Assembly (NCBI GenBank): GCA_958296005.1
Contig: CATQHQ010000001.1
Coordinates: 698,134 to 762,133 of the forward strand
Direction of reading: 5' to 3'
Origin: Longimicrobiales bacterium
GTDB taxonomy: Bacteria > Gemmatimonadota > Gemmatimonadetes > Longimicrobiales > Gaopeijiaceae
DNA length: 64,000 bases
The position numbers and the translations under genes are program-made. The notes under the pieces were generated by a model. That model searched no databases. It saw only the letters and a list, made by a program, of their open reading frames with translations, and was not told the DNA's origin. Shown here in pieces: positions 35,212-44,679 of this stretch; position 1 is the stretch's first letter; the number at the start of each line of letters is the position of its first letter.

Positions 35212-36837
35212 CTAGTGCGGGCCGTCGAAGACGCCGCCGCCCCGAACCAGGGCACGCCCTGCCAGCGCCGTGGTGGCCTCCCCGTTCCGGATCGCAAATC
35301 TGCCGTTGACCAGGACGTGGGCGGTCCCTTGGGAGTACTGGTGGGGGTTCTCGTAGGTGGCCATGTCCCGAAGCTCGGTCAGGTCCAGCACCGCCACGTC
35401 CGCGACGTAGCCTTCCCGCAGGTAGCCGCGGTCGGTCCAGCCCAGGAAGTCGGCGGCGAGGCCGGTCATGGAGCGGACTGCGTGGGGCAGCGCGATCAGC
35501 TCTTCGTCCAGCACCAAGTCGCGGATCTTCTTGGTGAAGGAGCCGAAAGCGCGGGGGTGCGTGACGGGGCGCGTGGGACCCGGGTCCCGACCGTCGGTGC
35601 ACGTCATCATCCACTCCAACCGGGCCAGGTAGCGGATGTTCTCCACGTCGTAGAGGCCCAGGTTCATGACGGAGGCGTTGCCTTCCCGCAAGATGCGGCG
35701 AGCGGCTGCGGGGGCGTCGATTCCCCATTCGTCGGCGACCTGCTGCAGCGTCTTGCCGTTGAGGCTGGGGCGGGGGTCGGCGAGTAGGAGCCGTTCGGCC
35801 CCGCCTCGGATCGCCAGCATCTCGCGGGTCTGGGCGTCGATGAGCGCCAGCGAGTCGGGATCGTCGAAGCGCCGGACCATCGCCGTGTCGCCTCCGTCCA
35901 CCGCCCATCCGGGCACGGTGTAGGAGCGCAGGTTCGACTGGGTGGCCGTGTACGAGTGGTGCGCGCCCGCGACTTCGACGCCCCTGGCCCGCGCCTCTTC
36001 GATCAGCGCCGCGCCTTCGCGAGCCCGTCCGTAGTTGTGGGCGCCCTGGGCGTTGAAATGGCTGAAGACGACCTTCGTTCCCGCCTCCTCTCCGATGCGG
36101 ATCCCCTCGGCGATCGACTTCAGGTACCCGAACGGCGGGTAGGCGGCCCCCAAGTCCCGGTCGTGGGTGTCGTAGATCGCGCCCGGATACTCTGCCGCGA
36201 TCCGGTTCAGCGCGACCACCTCGTCCGTCTCGGCGTAGTTGCCCGGCAGATAGAAGAGCCCCGACGACAGCCCGTAGGCGCCCTCCTCCATCCCCTGGCG
36301 GACCAGTTCGCGCATCTGGTCCAGCTCGTCGTCGGTCGGCGCCCGATCGGCCATTCCCATGACCTGCCGACGCACCCAGTTGTGGCCCACGAACATAAAG
36401 GCGTTCGTCCCGATCCCGTCTCGCGCCCAAGCGCCCAGCTGCCGAGCCGGATTCGCCCCGCCGCCGTCCACCCCCACCGCCACGCTCGTGATCCCCTGGA
36501 AGAGGAAGGCCCGCGCGTCCCGCCCGTGGTCCGCCCCCAGTTCCGCGTGGGAGTGCACGTCGATGAAGCCCGGCGTGACCACGAGTCCCGTCGCGTCCAC
36601 CGTGTCGAGCGCCTCGACGTCGGTCGCCGCCGCGTCCGCAACGAAGCTGATCCGATCTCCGACGAGGGCCACGTCCGCCATCACCGCCTCGGCCCCGGTG
36701 CCGTCCAGGACGGAGCCGCCCAAGATCAGGACGTCGGCGGGGTGGGAAGCCGGCGAGCAGGCGGCAGCCAGGACGGCCAAGCCCACAATCGGTAGCGGCA
36801 AGTCCGTGCGTCGAGGCAGAGCGGCGAGGATATTCAT
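35212..36837 (-). CDS. N-acyl-D-amino-acid deacylase-like lipoprotein
   Basis: A 541-residue amidohydrolase. The N-terminus has a lipobox (VLAAACSPA), so it is anchored in the envelope. Metal site begins GFIDVHSHAELG near residue 100; further signatures are VVFSHFNAQG, AGAHHSYTA and a C-terminal GRFAIRNGEATTALAGRALV. Family members release D-amino acids from N-acyl derivatives or act on dihydropyrimidine-like rings. Convergent with the alcohol dehydrogenase, nine bases apart. Confidence 0.87.
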   Translation of the reverse strand: MNILAALPRRTDLPLPIVGLAVLAAACSPASHPADVLILGGSVLDGTGAEAVMADVALVGDRISFVADAAATDVEALDTVDATGLVVTPGFIDVHSHAELGADHGRDARAFLFQGITSVAVGVDGGGANPARQLGAWARDGIGTNAFMFVGHNWVRRQVMGMADRAPTDDELDQMRELVRQGMEEGAYGLSSGLFYLPGNYAETDEVVALNRIAAEYPGAIYDTHDRDLGAAYPPFGYLKSIAEGIRIGEEAGTKVVFSHFNAQGAHNYGRAREGAALIEEARARGVEVAGAHHSYTATQSNLRSYTVPGWAVDGGDTAMVRRFDDPDSLALIDAQTREMLAIRGGAERLLLADPRPSLNGKTLQQVADEWGIDAPAAARRILREGNASVMNLGLYDVENIRYLARLEWMMTCTDGRDPGPTRPVTHPRAFGSFTKKIRDLVLDEELIALPHAVRSMTGLAADFLGWTDRGYLREGYVADVAVLDLTELRDMATYENPHQYSQGTAHVLVNGRFAIRNGEATTALAGRALVRGGGVFDGPH

Positions 36838-36978
36838 CTCTAGGGTGCGACACCTTTGTAGGGAGGGATCGGGTGGCGGCTACCCGGTGGCCGCCCGACG
36901 CCAACCTACCGCCGGAGCATTGGGGCGCAACGGAGGTGGAGGAGCCAAGTGTCGTGGGAGTCCGAGGCCATCGCATCG

Positions 36979-37025
36979 CGAAAGAATCTCTTGAGTATTT
37001 TTACTCAATGACATAATTTCCCCAC
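36979..37025 (+). promoter_or_regulatory. AT-rich promoter and palindrome before the NTPase cassette
   Basis: In an otherwise GC-rich window this stretch is strikingly AT-rich. TTGAGTA (36991-36997), four T, TACTCAA (37002-37008) is a perfect seven-base inverted repeat. TTGAGT can serve as -35 and CATAAT (37012-37017) as -10 with a 15-base spacer. The -10 is only nine bases before the ATG at 37026, so transcription would start at or next to the start codon, giving a leaderless mRNA. The palindrome overlapping the -35 suggests repressor control. Confidence 0.5.
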
Positions 37026-38249
37026 ATGACCCAATTCGAGCGCCCACACGTCGAGACTGTCGTCCACCGCCTGGCCGGCGATCCCAAGAGGCTCGTGGTC
37101 GCGGTGACCGGTCCGCGCCAGACCGGCAAGACCACGATCATCCGTCAGGCCCTGCGCCTGGCCGGCCTGCCCTATGAGTACGTCGCCTGCGACCAGCCCG
37201 ACGACCCGGGGGCACGACGGCCGCAGCGGCCCAGCCTAGAGTGGCTGGTTGGGCGCTGGAAGCACGCTCGCCGCGAGGCCGAGAAGACCGACGGGGGCTT
37301 TGTGCTCGCCGTCGACGAAGTCCAACACCTAGAGGGTTGGTCGGGGGTGATGAAGGGTCTGTGGGACCAGGACCAGGCCACCGGGTGTCCCGTGCGCGTA
37401 ATCGTGTCGGGGTCGGCGCCGTGGTCCATGCTTATCGGCTTGCACGAGAGCATGATGGGTCGCTTCCTTCCGGTGCAGGTCAGTCACTGGTCCCCTAAGG
37501 AAATGGCTGATGCGTTCGACTTCAGCATCGACGAGCATCTCTTCTTCGGTGGTTATCCGGGTGCGGCCGGCTACCGGAGTAAGGTGCAACATTGGCGCAA
37601 CTACATCCTGAACGCGATCGTTGCTCCGACCATCGAGCGCGACATCGTCGCCTTGACTCGCGTAGACAAGCCATCCTTGATGCGTCGCCTGATGGACCTC
37701 GCGTCCCGCTACTCGGGACAGCCCCTCTCGTACGTCAAGATGCTCGGGCAGCTTCAAGACGCGGGCAACACGACCACGTTGGCTCACTACCTCGACCTCT
37801 TGTCGAATGCGGGACTCGTGATGAAGCTTGACAACTACTCCGCCAATCGGATCAAAGCGTCGAGCCCCAAGCTGAACGTTCTCAACACCGCCGTAATGAC
37901 GGCACCGGCGGGTTACACGTTCGACGAGGCGAGGGCCGACCGAAGCTTCTGGGGTCGAATTGTAGAGAGCGCGGTTGGGGCACATCTGCACAACTCGCGG
38001 TCGGTAGGCACGGAACTCCACTATTGGCGTCACCGGAACCGCGAAGTCGACTTTGTGTTGTCGCGGGGACCCAACGTCCTTGGAATCGAGGTGAAGAGCG
38101 GCCTGCGACGCGCATCCCCAGCTAGCTTAGACGACTTCCAGAAGCGGTTCCCCGGTGCCCGTACCCTCCTCGTGGGACCCGGGGGAGTGCCGCTCAACGA
38201 ATTCCTCTCGGACCCAGCAAGCTACTGGCTGGACGAGTACAGTCCGTGA
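37026..38249 (+). CDS. AAA_14/DUF4143 P-loop ATPase
   Basis: A 407-residue protein. Walker A is GPRQTGKTT (29-37), Walker B VLAVDEVQ (93-100) followed by His, an arrangement of the AAA_14 family. A helical middle region with SRYSGQPLSYVKMLGQLQD is the winged-helix part typical before DUF4143. The C-terminal DUF4143 domain has a PD-(D/E)XK core: Asp342 in REVDFVL and Glu355-Val-Lys357 in GIEVKSG. No start codon or leader lies upstream within the AT-rich promoter. The stop overlaps the GTG of the next gene, so the two are translationally coupled. Cellular role of this family is unsettled. Confidence 0.85.
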   Translation: MTQFERPHVETVVHRLAGDPKRLVVAVTGPRQTGKTTIIRQALRLAGLPYEYVACDQPDDPGARRPQRPSLEWLVGRWKHARREAEKTDGGFVLAVDEVQHLEGWSGVMKGLWDQDQATGCPVRVIVSGSAPWSMLIGLHESMMGRFLPVQVSHWSPKEMADAFDFSIDEHLFFGGYPGAAGYRSKVQHWRNYILNAIVAPTIERDIVALTRVDKPSLMRRLMDLASRYSGQPLSYVKMLGQLQDAGNTTTLAHYLDLLSNAGLVMKLDNYSANRIKASSPKLNVLNTAVMTAPAGYTFDEARADRSFWGRIVESAVGAHLHNSRSVGTELHYWRHRNREVDFVLSRGPNVLGIEVKSGLRRASPASLDDFQKRFPGARTLLVGPGGVPLNEFLSDPASYWLDEYSP

Positions 38250-41200
38250 GTTCCGTGACATACGTACGCCGAACCGCGACGGAGTACGACGACGGGGACA
38301 ACTCGTCGGCCGAGTCGTCCCAACCGCTCTCCGCCTTCCGATCTGAGCAGGCATACGTCCTTCTGGGCGACCCGGGAGCAGGCAAGACGACTGCCTTCCG
38401 GCACGAAGCCGAGCATGAGGGGGCTTTCTATGCGACGGCGCGGGAGTTCATCAGGGGCGATTGCGTCCCAGGTCCCAAGGACGCCACGGTCTTCATAGAC
38501 GGCTTGGACGAGACGCGAGCAGGCGGCGGCGACCCCCGCACTCCGTTGGACAAGATCGTGGCCCAGTTGAGAAAGCTAGGGCATCCCCGGTTCAGGGTCT
38601 CGTGCCGGCCTGTGGACTGGGGACTTACGGACACGAGCGCGCTCCGGTCCATCCTCGACGGCCAGCGGCTTCGGGTTCTTCGGCTTGATCCCCTCGGCAA
38701 CGACGACATTCACGACATTCTGAATCAGCTGCAGGAAGCCGACGGACCGGATGTGGATGCCGCCGACTTTGTTTGGCAGGCCGAGGAACGGGGACTCGGC
38801 GGACTGCTGGACAACCCCCAGTCTCTCCAACTGCTGGCGAACGTCGTGGCGACGGGTACTTGGCCGGCGAGTCGAACCGACTTGTTCGAGGAAGCCTGTC
38901 GCCGGCTGGCCGAGGAGCAGAACCTGGAGCACATCGACGCAACTGGGCACTCCTCCGCCCCCATGCTGGGTGCCGACGACATGCTCCAGGCGGCGGGCCG
39001 ACTATCAGTGCTGTTTCTGCTCACGAACGCACAGGCGATCTGCCGACACTATGCGGAGAAGCAGAAGGACGACCTTGCTCTTTGTGATGTGAAGGACGCG
39101 AGCCCGGAGGCGTTGAGTCAGGCGCTTGCTACCAAGCTCTTCGCCGTAAAGGCGGCCGGACGCTTCACACCCGTCCACGCCCACATCGCGGAGTATGTCG
39201 GGGCTCGGTACCTCAGCGACGTCGTTGAAGGGCGAACAAGCGGCTGGGGTGTCGGTCTGCCGAGTGCGCGCGTCGTGGCCCTGCTGGTTGGCCATGACGG
39301 CGAAGTATTGTTCGGCCTTCGAGGCTTGGCCGCGTGGCTGGCCGCCCTCTGCCGAGAAGCCAGGAGAGCGCTGATCGACGCGGACCCAATCGGCGTGCTG
39401 GCCTATGGCGATGCAGGAGGATTTGACGACGCCGACCTCGCCAACTTGATCCACGCGCTCGCAGGGAAGGCCCGGCAACTCTTGCGTCAGCAGTGGTCGG
39501 TGCCGGCGCTCGGATCCATGATCCGTCCACGCACGATTGAGGTGCTCCGTACGTTGGTTGCAGACGACGACCGCAGCGATGCTAGGCAGGCGGTCGTAGA
39601 CCTGCTTCTTCGTGGTGTTCCGCACGCTGCCGCAACTCCGTTGGCAGAGTCCGGGCGTCCCCGAACCGAGGCCCGAACGTTCATAAAGGAACTGCTGTGC
39701 CTGGTGCGGGACCCCGCTTGGTGGCCGCGCGTCAGACAGACCGGACTTGAGGCCGCACTCGACACCGTAGAGAGAAGCGGTACCGGCGACGACCTCGTGG
39801 ATGAACTCTTGCAAGAGATCAAGGAAGGCCAGGTTCACGATCCCGACAACGAACTGCGGGGCGGGTTGCTGACCACGCTGTACCCGCATCGCATTCCTCC
39901 CGAACGAGTTTGGGACTACGTGCCGGTGACGGCGAACCACAACCTGATTGGTCTTAACTTCGTCTTCTGGTTCGGGAGACTAGAGCAGAATACCCAAAGT
40001 GCCGATCTGCCCGCCCTCCTGAACGGCCTAAGCGTTACCAGTTCCCGCTCGCTTGCCGCACGCAGCGAGCGTGAATTCGACAAACTCGTGATCCGCCTGC
40101 TGGTGCGAGCGCTTGACGCGCACGGAAAGGAAACCCCGGTGTCGCAGCTGTCGAAGTGGATTGAGTTGGCGGTGCGAAGTGGTCCGCTGTACGGCAGAAG
40201 ACGCGAAACGCCTGAACTCAAGGACCTTTGGTCCTGGTTTGTCGCACATCAAAAGATCTGCCAAGAATGTTTGCTGGACTTTCTGAAAAGAAACTCCCAA
40301 GAGAGGGACCTGAACTCCGTTGCCTGGCGGTTTCTTCACCATGTATTTCAGGGTACTCTCCCTCCCGGTTTTACCGAATGGTGTCGCGAACGCGCCAACG
40401 AGCTGGCGGCTTCCCACGCTCCGGCAGCGCGACTCCTGCGGGAGTGGGCGGTTGACCTTGCGTCATCCGCCGATTCGGAGGCCGGCAACGCCGCATCCAT
40501 ACAAGTACAGGAACGCGTGCGCCAACAGGGGACCGCAGTTCTGGAACGGCGTCGGCGAGAAAAGCAGCGGTACATCACGCATGTCCGCCAACATGCAAAC
40601 GACTTGGCGACGGGCTTGTGCCGACCGGAGCTGCTGGACCGTCTCGCTAGGACGTACTTCGGGGTCGAAATCGGCCATATGTCTTCCGATCCAGTCGGTG
40701 CGTTGCGCGACTCTCTGGACTCGGACGAACGCTTGGTATCCGCAGCGCTCTCCGGGTTCAAGCGGGTGCTTGAGCGGGACGACCTTCCGGATCTGGACCA
40801 GATCGTTCAGTTGGACGAAGCGGGGAGGCGTTCGCTGTTCGCCTTTCCCGTACTGGCTGGGCTGGCCGAAGGGGATCGGACGGGTGAGGGCGGCTGCCGT
40901 CGGCTGACGGACGACGGCATCAGGAGAGCTGTGGGCTTCTACTACATCAGCCCGCATCTACCGGTTCGAGACTCGCTTGACGGGTGGTACTACCCGGCGG
41001 CAGTCCCAGCTTGGCACGGCGGCTTGGTCGGGTCCCGTCCCGAACTGGTCGCTGAGAGCCTAGTGGCCGTCCACGCATCGAAGATCAGGCGCAAGATCAA
41101 CTACGCAACGCACTTGGCTGTCATCGCCCGGGATACCAAGCATCGAGAGCTGGCGCGGCTCGCGGTGCCGTCATTGCTTCGCACTTTTCCCGTTCGTTGC

Positions 41201-42361
41201 ACCCGACCGCAGCTCTCGGCGCTTCGCTATCTGCTGTGGGCATCGGTCCGGTACATGCCCGACGAACTTGTATCCTGGGCGGGGAAGAAACTTGCGCGCC
41301 AAAGCATGGATGTCGCCCAGCGAGCGCTGTGGCTGGGTGCCGGGATGATGGCGTCTCCAGAGCAGTACTTGGCAGAGGCCATGGAGTTCGTTCGCGAGGA
41401 CTCGACCGCCCGCGTGCGGCAGCTGGTAGAGTTCGTCGCCCTCGACGACATGCCGCCGCTGGCCATGGAGTGGAACGCGGAGCATCTGGCGATGGCCGTA
41501 AGGGGCGTTGGGGCGAGGGTCGAACCGTGGGGGCCCGTGCTTAACGACAACCGGAAGGCGCACATTATGGCGCCTGCCGAGGAGGCGACCGACAAGGTCC
41601 ATCGCTTGATCTCGGCGTGGTTAGCCAAGCTCGCGAAAGACCCAGGAGCAGAGGCTGCCAACGCGCTGAACTCCCTTGCCGATGAGCAGCAGCTAGCACC
41701 GTGGCGACACGACATTCTCGCAGCACGCGACCAGCAGGCCGACCTTTGTCGCGCCCACCTGCACCGAGTTCCCACTGCCGACGAGGTGCAGCGCGTCCTG
41801 CGAGATGCCGAACCTGCCAACCCTGGCGACCTCGCCGCGTTGGTAGTCGACCGACTGAAGCAACTTGCTCGCAACATTCGAGACGGCAACACGAGCGACT
41901 GGCGTCAGTATTGGGACGAAGGCGACCGCCGCGAGCCACCCATGCCGAAGCACGAGGGTTTCTGCCGAGATGCCCTCTTGTCCGATTTGCGCAACCTGCT
42001 TCCTATCAGAATCGACGCCCAGCCTGAAGGCCGGTACGCCGACGACAAGCGGGCGGACATTCGCGTTGCCTACGACGGCCACGCCATCCCAGTGGAAATC
42101 AAGAAGAACACCCACCGGAGACTGTGGAGCGCGATCAACGACCAGCTGATTGCCAAGTATGTTCGCGACCCGGGATCGGGCGGGTTCGGCGTCTACCTCG
42201 TCCTATGGTTCGGTGCAAGCCGCACCAAGACGTTGCCGCCCTCGGGCCGTCTCCCGAAGACGCCGGACGAACTCCAGGAACGACTTGAAAACCAGCTTCC
42301 GCGAGACAAGAGGCGCAAGATCAAGGTCGTAGTCGTGGACGTGAGCCGACCCGAGAACTGA
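38246..42361 (+). CDS. Giant NACHT-like NTPase with C-terminal PD-(D/E)XK nuclease motif
   Basis: A 1371-residue protein I cannot assign to a named family. The N-terminal NTPase has Walker A GDPGAGKTT (41-49) and Walker B VFIDGLDET (82-90), the DGxDE form seen in NACHT/STAND ATPases. Next comes a region with SCRPVDWG and a helical stretch of about 900 residues without clear repeats. The C-terminus has KRADIRV (Asp1271) and IPVEIKK (Glu1284, Lys1286), a PD-(D/E)XK core with the same D-x12-E-x-K spacing as its partner. The order NTPase, large sensor-like region, nuclease is the reverse of Avs-type proteins, which carry the effector first. A defence role is inferred, not shown. Confidence 0.75.
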   Translation: MSSVTYVRRTATEYDDGDNSSAESSQPLSAFRSEQAYVLLGDPGAGKTTAFRHEAEHEGAFYATAREFIRGDCVPGPKDATVFIDGLDETRAGGGDPRTPLDKIVAQLRKLGHPRFRVSCRPVDWGLTDTSALRSILDGQRLRVLRLDPLGNDDIHDILNQLQEADGPDVDAADFVWQAEERGLGGLLDNPQSLQLLANVVATGTWPASRTDLFEEACRRLAEEQNLEHIDATGHSSAPMLGADDMLQAAGRLSVLFLLTNAQAICRHYAEKQKDDLALCDVKDASPEALSQALATKLFAVKAAGRFTPVHAHIAEYVGARYLSDVVEGRTSGWGVGLPSARVVALLVGHDGEVLFGLRGLAAWLAALCREARRALIDADPIGVLAYGDAGGFDDADLANLIHALAGKARQLLRQQWSVPALGSMIRPRTIEVLRTLVADDDRSDARQAVVDLLLRGVPHAAATPLAESGRPRTEARTFIKELLCLVRDPAWWPRVRQTGLEAALDTVERSGTGDDLVDELLQEIKEGQVHDPDNELRGGLLTTLYPHRIPPERVWDYVPVTANHNLIGLNFVFWFGRLEQNTQSADLPALLNGLSVTSSRSLAARSEREFDKLVIRLLVRALDAHGKETPVSQLSKWIELAVRSGPLYGRRRETPELKDLWSWFVAHQKICQECLLDFLKRNSQERDLNSVAWRFLHHVFQGTLPPGFTEWCRERANELAASHAPAARLLREWAVDLASSADSEAGNAASIQVQERVRQQGTAVLERRRREKQRYITHVRQHANDLATGLCRPELLDRLARTYFGVEIGHMSSDPVGALRDSLDSDERLVSAALSGFKRVLERDDLPDLDQIVQLDEAGRRSLFAFPVLAGLAEGDRTGEGGCRRLTDDGIRRAVGFYYISPHLPVRDSLDGWYYPAAVPAWHGGLVGSRPELVAESLVAVHASKIRRKINYATHLAVIARDTKHRELARLAVPSLLRTFPVRCTRPQLSALRYLLWASVRYMPDELVSWAGKKLARQSMDVAQRALWLGAGMMASPEQYLAEAMEFVREDSTARVRQLVEFVALDDMPPLAMEWNAEHLAMAVRGVGARVEPWGPVLNDNRKAHIMAPAEEATDKVHRLISAWLAKLAKDPGAEAANALNSLADEQQLAPWRHDILAARDQQADLCRAHLHRVPTADEVQRVLRDAEPANPGDLAALVVDRLKQLARNIRDGNTSDWRQYWDEGDRREPPMPKHEGFCRDALLSDLRNLLPIRIDAQPEGRYADDKRADIRVAYDGHAIPVEIKKNTHRRLWSAINDQLIAKYVRDPGSGGFGVYLVLWFGASRTKTLPPSGRLPKTPDELQERLENQLPRDKRRKIKVVVVDVSRPEN

Positions 42362-42373
42362 GCGCCGTAGCCC

Positions 42374-43003
42374 TTACCCCTCGGGGTGCCGCAAGTCCAC
42401 CACCAAGCGCGGCTCGCCTCTCATCTGCATCATGCGGAAGTGCGTGTCGGCGGCGAGGCCCAGCAGCCATCGGACGGTTCCGTCCGCGTCGCAGGTCTGC
42501 TCGGCCGACGCCAACGCAGGCAGACCCGTCGCTGGCGCCCCCCCGTCACCGGCCGTCGCGCCCATGAACTCCACGGCCAAGTGCGCAGGAGTGTCTGGTC
42601 CCGCTTCGGTGCCGTCGCACCCGCCACCGCCCTCGGTGCCGAGCGCCAACCGGTACCCCGGCACGTCCCCCTCGAAGGAGAAGACCACCCGGTCGAAGCC
42701 GTCCATGCTCTCGGTTGAAACGCCCACCAAGCGGACCGCCTCGGCGGGCGTGGCCGAGTTGGACACCCGGTTCCGGGTCCAGTTCGTGTTGAGGCCGATC
42801 TCCGCAGGGTCCAGGTCGCCGTAGTCCGCCTCGGTGAGCGCCTCCATGGGACTCTCGGTGGAGATGTACGGGTCGGGCTCCGGCTCCGGCTCGGGAGTGT
42901 CGGCGCCGCCGCCGCACGCCGCGACGACGAGCGCGAAAACGAGGGCAACACACGCCGATGGCCCGAGCCAGCAAGGGCGAGTGCGGTCGAGAGCCTCAAG
43001 CAA
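42374..43003 (-). CDS. AMIN-like domain lipoprotein
   Basis: A 209-residue lipoprotein (lipobox LVVAACGGG, then a Pro-Glu repeat PEPEPEPDP). The folded part (about residues 75-209) with DGFDRVVFSFEGDVPGYRLAL and FRMMQMRGEPRLVVDLRHP matches AMIN-like beta-sandwich domains that bind cell-wall or envelope components. TTG 43003 follows GGAAAGGAAA. Function not further defined. Confidence 0.75.
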   Translation of the reverse strand: MLEALDRTRPCWLGPSACVALVFALVVAACGGGADTPEPEPEPDPYISTESPMEALTEADYGDLDPAEIGLNTNWTRNRVSNSATPAEAVRLVGVSTESMDGFDRVVFSFEGDVPGYRLALGTEGGGGCDGTEAGPDTPAHLAVEFMGATAGDGGAPATGLPALASAEQTCDADGTVRWLLGLAADTHFRMMQMRGEPRLVVDLRHPEG

Positions 43004-43068
43004 GACGGTTTCCTTTCCGTGTTGGTGGCGGAGCGCTGGGTTCGACAGTGACCGGCGAGGGCGTCACG

Positions 43069-44325
43069 TCACCCCAGCAGCAGGTTTCTGGCTCGCCTCA
43101 CGCCGGCGACGAGTCGCGCCACTTCTTCGATGGTGTTGTACAGGTAGAACGATGCCCGGACGGTCGCCGTCAGGCCGTAGCGGTCCACCACCAGCTGGGC
43201 GCAGTGATGTCCAGCCCGTACGGCGATCCCTTCCGTGTCCAATATAGTGGCCACATCCTGGGCGGAAGTTCCGTCGATTACGAACGGCACGACCCCGGCC
43301 CGTTCGTCGATCCGAGCCGGCCCCAGAATCCGCATCCCCTCCACCTCCGACAGCCCCGAGACCGCCTCGGCCGCCAACGCCGCTTCGTGAGCGTGCACGG
43401 CGTCCAGTCCAACGCCTTCCAGGTACTCCACCGCCGCCGCCATCCCCACCGCCCCGGCGATGTTGGGGGTGCCCGCCTCGAACTTGTGCGGGGGTTCCGC
43501 CCACGTGCTGCGGTCCCGATGCACTCGTTCGATCATCTCGCCGCCGCCCTGGTACGGCGGCATCTCGTCCAGAAGCTCCCGGCGCGCCCACAGCCCGCCG
43601 ATCCCCGTCGGCCCGCACATCTTGTGGCCGGAGAAGGCGTAGGCGTCGCACCCCAGCGCCTGCACGTCCAGGGGCAGGTGGGGCGCTCCCTGGGCCCCGT
43701 CCAGCACGAACGCGGCCTCGGATCGCTCCCGCACCAGCCGCCCGATCTCCCGCACCGGGTTGATCGTGCCCAGCGCGTTGGAGACGTGGGAGAGCGCCAC
43801 CACCTTCGTGCGCGCCCCCAGCAGATCGGCCAGCTGGTCGAGCTCCAGCCGTCCGTCCGCCGACAGCCCCACGTGGCGGAGCGTCGCGCCGGAGCGAGCG
43901 GCCAGCAGCTGCCAGGGAACCAAGTTCGAGTGATGCTCCATCTCGGAGACGACGATCTCGTCGCCTGCGCCCACGCGAGCCCGCCCCAACGAAAACGCGA
44001 CCAAGTTCAGCGCCTCGCTGGTCCCGCGGGTCCACACCACCTCGTCGGCGGCTGCGTTCAACCAGCGGGCGACCCGCTCCCGGGCCCCCTCGTACGCCTC
44101 CGTCGCCCGGCGCGCCAGCTCGTGGACGCCCCGGTGGACGTTGGCGTGGTCCCGGTAGTAGTAGCCGCTGATCGCCTCCACGACCTGGCGCGGCTTCTGG
44201 GACGACGCGGCGTTGTCCAGGTAGATCAGCGGCTTCCCGCCGACGGTCTGGTCGAGTACGGGGAAGTCGCGGCGGACCGCGTCCACGTCGAGAGCGGACG
44301 GAGCTGGGGCGGACGCAGTGCTCAC
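43069..44325 (-). CDS. sufS: Cysteine desulfurase SufS
   Basis: A 418-residue PLP enzyme that takes sulfur from cysteine for Fe-S assembly (and from selenocysteine as selenide, relevant here). It opens VRRDFPVLDQTVGGKPLIYLD, has PLP-lysine motif YAFSGHKMCGP and the reactive cysteine in IAVRAGHHCAQ, as in group II desulfurases. Start GTG 44325. Last gene of the SUF operon; no SufE or SufU is seen next to it. Confidence 0.95.
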   Translation of the reverse strand: MSTASAPAPSALDVDAVRRDFPVLDQTVGGKPLIYLDNAASSQKPRQVVEAISGYYYRDHANVHRGVHELARRATEAYEGARERVARWLNAAADEVVWTRGTSEALNLVAFSLGRARVGAGDEIVVSEMEHHSNLVPWQLLAARSGATLRHVGLSADGRLELDQLADLLGARTKVVALSHVSNALGTINPVREIGRLVRERSEAAFVLDGAQGAPHLPLDVQALGCDAYAFSGHKMCGPTGIGGLWARRELLDEMPPYQGGGEMIERVHRDRSTWAEPPHKFEAGTPNIAGAVGMAAAVEYLEGVGLDAVHAHEAALAAEAVSGLSEVEGMRILGPARIDERAGVVPFVIDGTSAQDVATILDTEGIAVRAGHHCAQLVVDRYGLTATVRASFYLYNTIEEVARLVAGVRRARNLLLG

Positions 44326-44343
44326 TTCGCTGCCACCGGCCGG

Positions 44344-44679
44344 CTACCCGAGCCGCAGGTACACCTCGCCATCCACCACCTCGACGTCGTAGGTCCGCAC
44401 CGGACGCACGGCAGGCAAGCGCGTGGCGCGCCCCGTGCGCACGTCGAACGTCGCCCCATGGAACGGGCACTCCAGCTCGCACCCCTCCAGCTCCCCCGAC
44501 GACAGGGGGAAGTCCTGATGCGAGCAGCGGTCCTCCAGCGCATAGAACTCGCCGTCCACGTTGGCCAGCACTAAGCGCTCCTGCCGGGTCGCCACCCCCT
44601 TCAACTTGCCGGGGGGCACGTCGGTTGCGGCGACCACCCGGGTCCAGTCGTCGCCCGGCGGACCGTTGGCCTCACGCAT
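44344..44679 (-). CDS. Rieske [2Fe-2S] protein of the SUF operon
   Basis: A 111-residue ferredoxin of the non-haem oxygenase type. The two Rieske motifs are CSHQDFPL and CPFHGATFDVRTG, giving two Cys and two His ligands. ATG 44679 overlaps the end of sufD by eight bases. A small Rieske protein beside sufD is known from other phyla and may supply electrons or act as first acceptor; its role is not settled. Confidence 0.92.
   Translation of the reverse strand: MREANGPPGDDWTRVVAATDVPPGKLKGVATRQERLVLANVDGEFYALEDRCSHQDFPLSSGELEGCELECPFHGATFDVRTGRATRLPAVRPVRTYDVEVVDGEVYLRLG

Noticed and set aside
37026-38249. Toxin-antitoxin component
   Set aside because: DUF4143 ATPases are sometimes labelled so, but no small toxin or antitoxin gene is adjacent; the coupled partner is a giant NTPase.
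38246-42361. An Avs (antiviral STAND) protein
   Set aside because: The NTPase is at the very N-terminus and the nuclease-like motif at the C-terminus, opposite to Avs order, and I see no TPR repeats.
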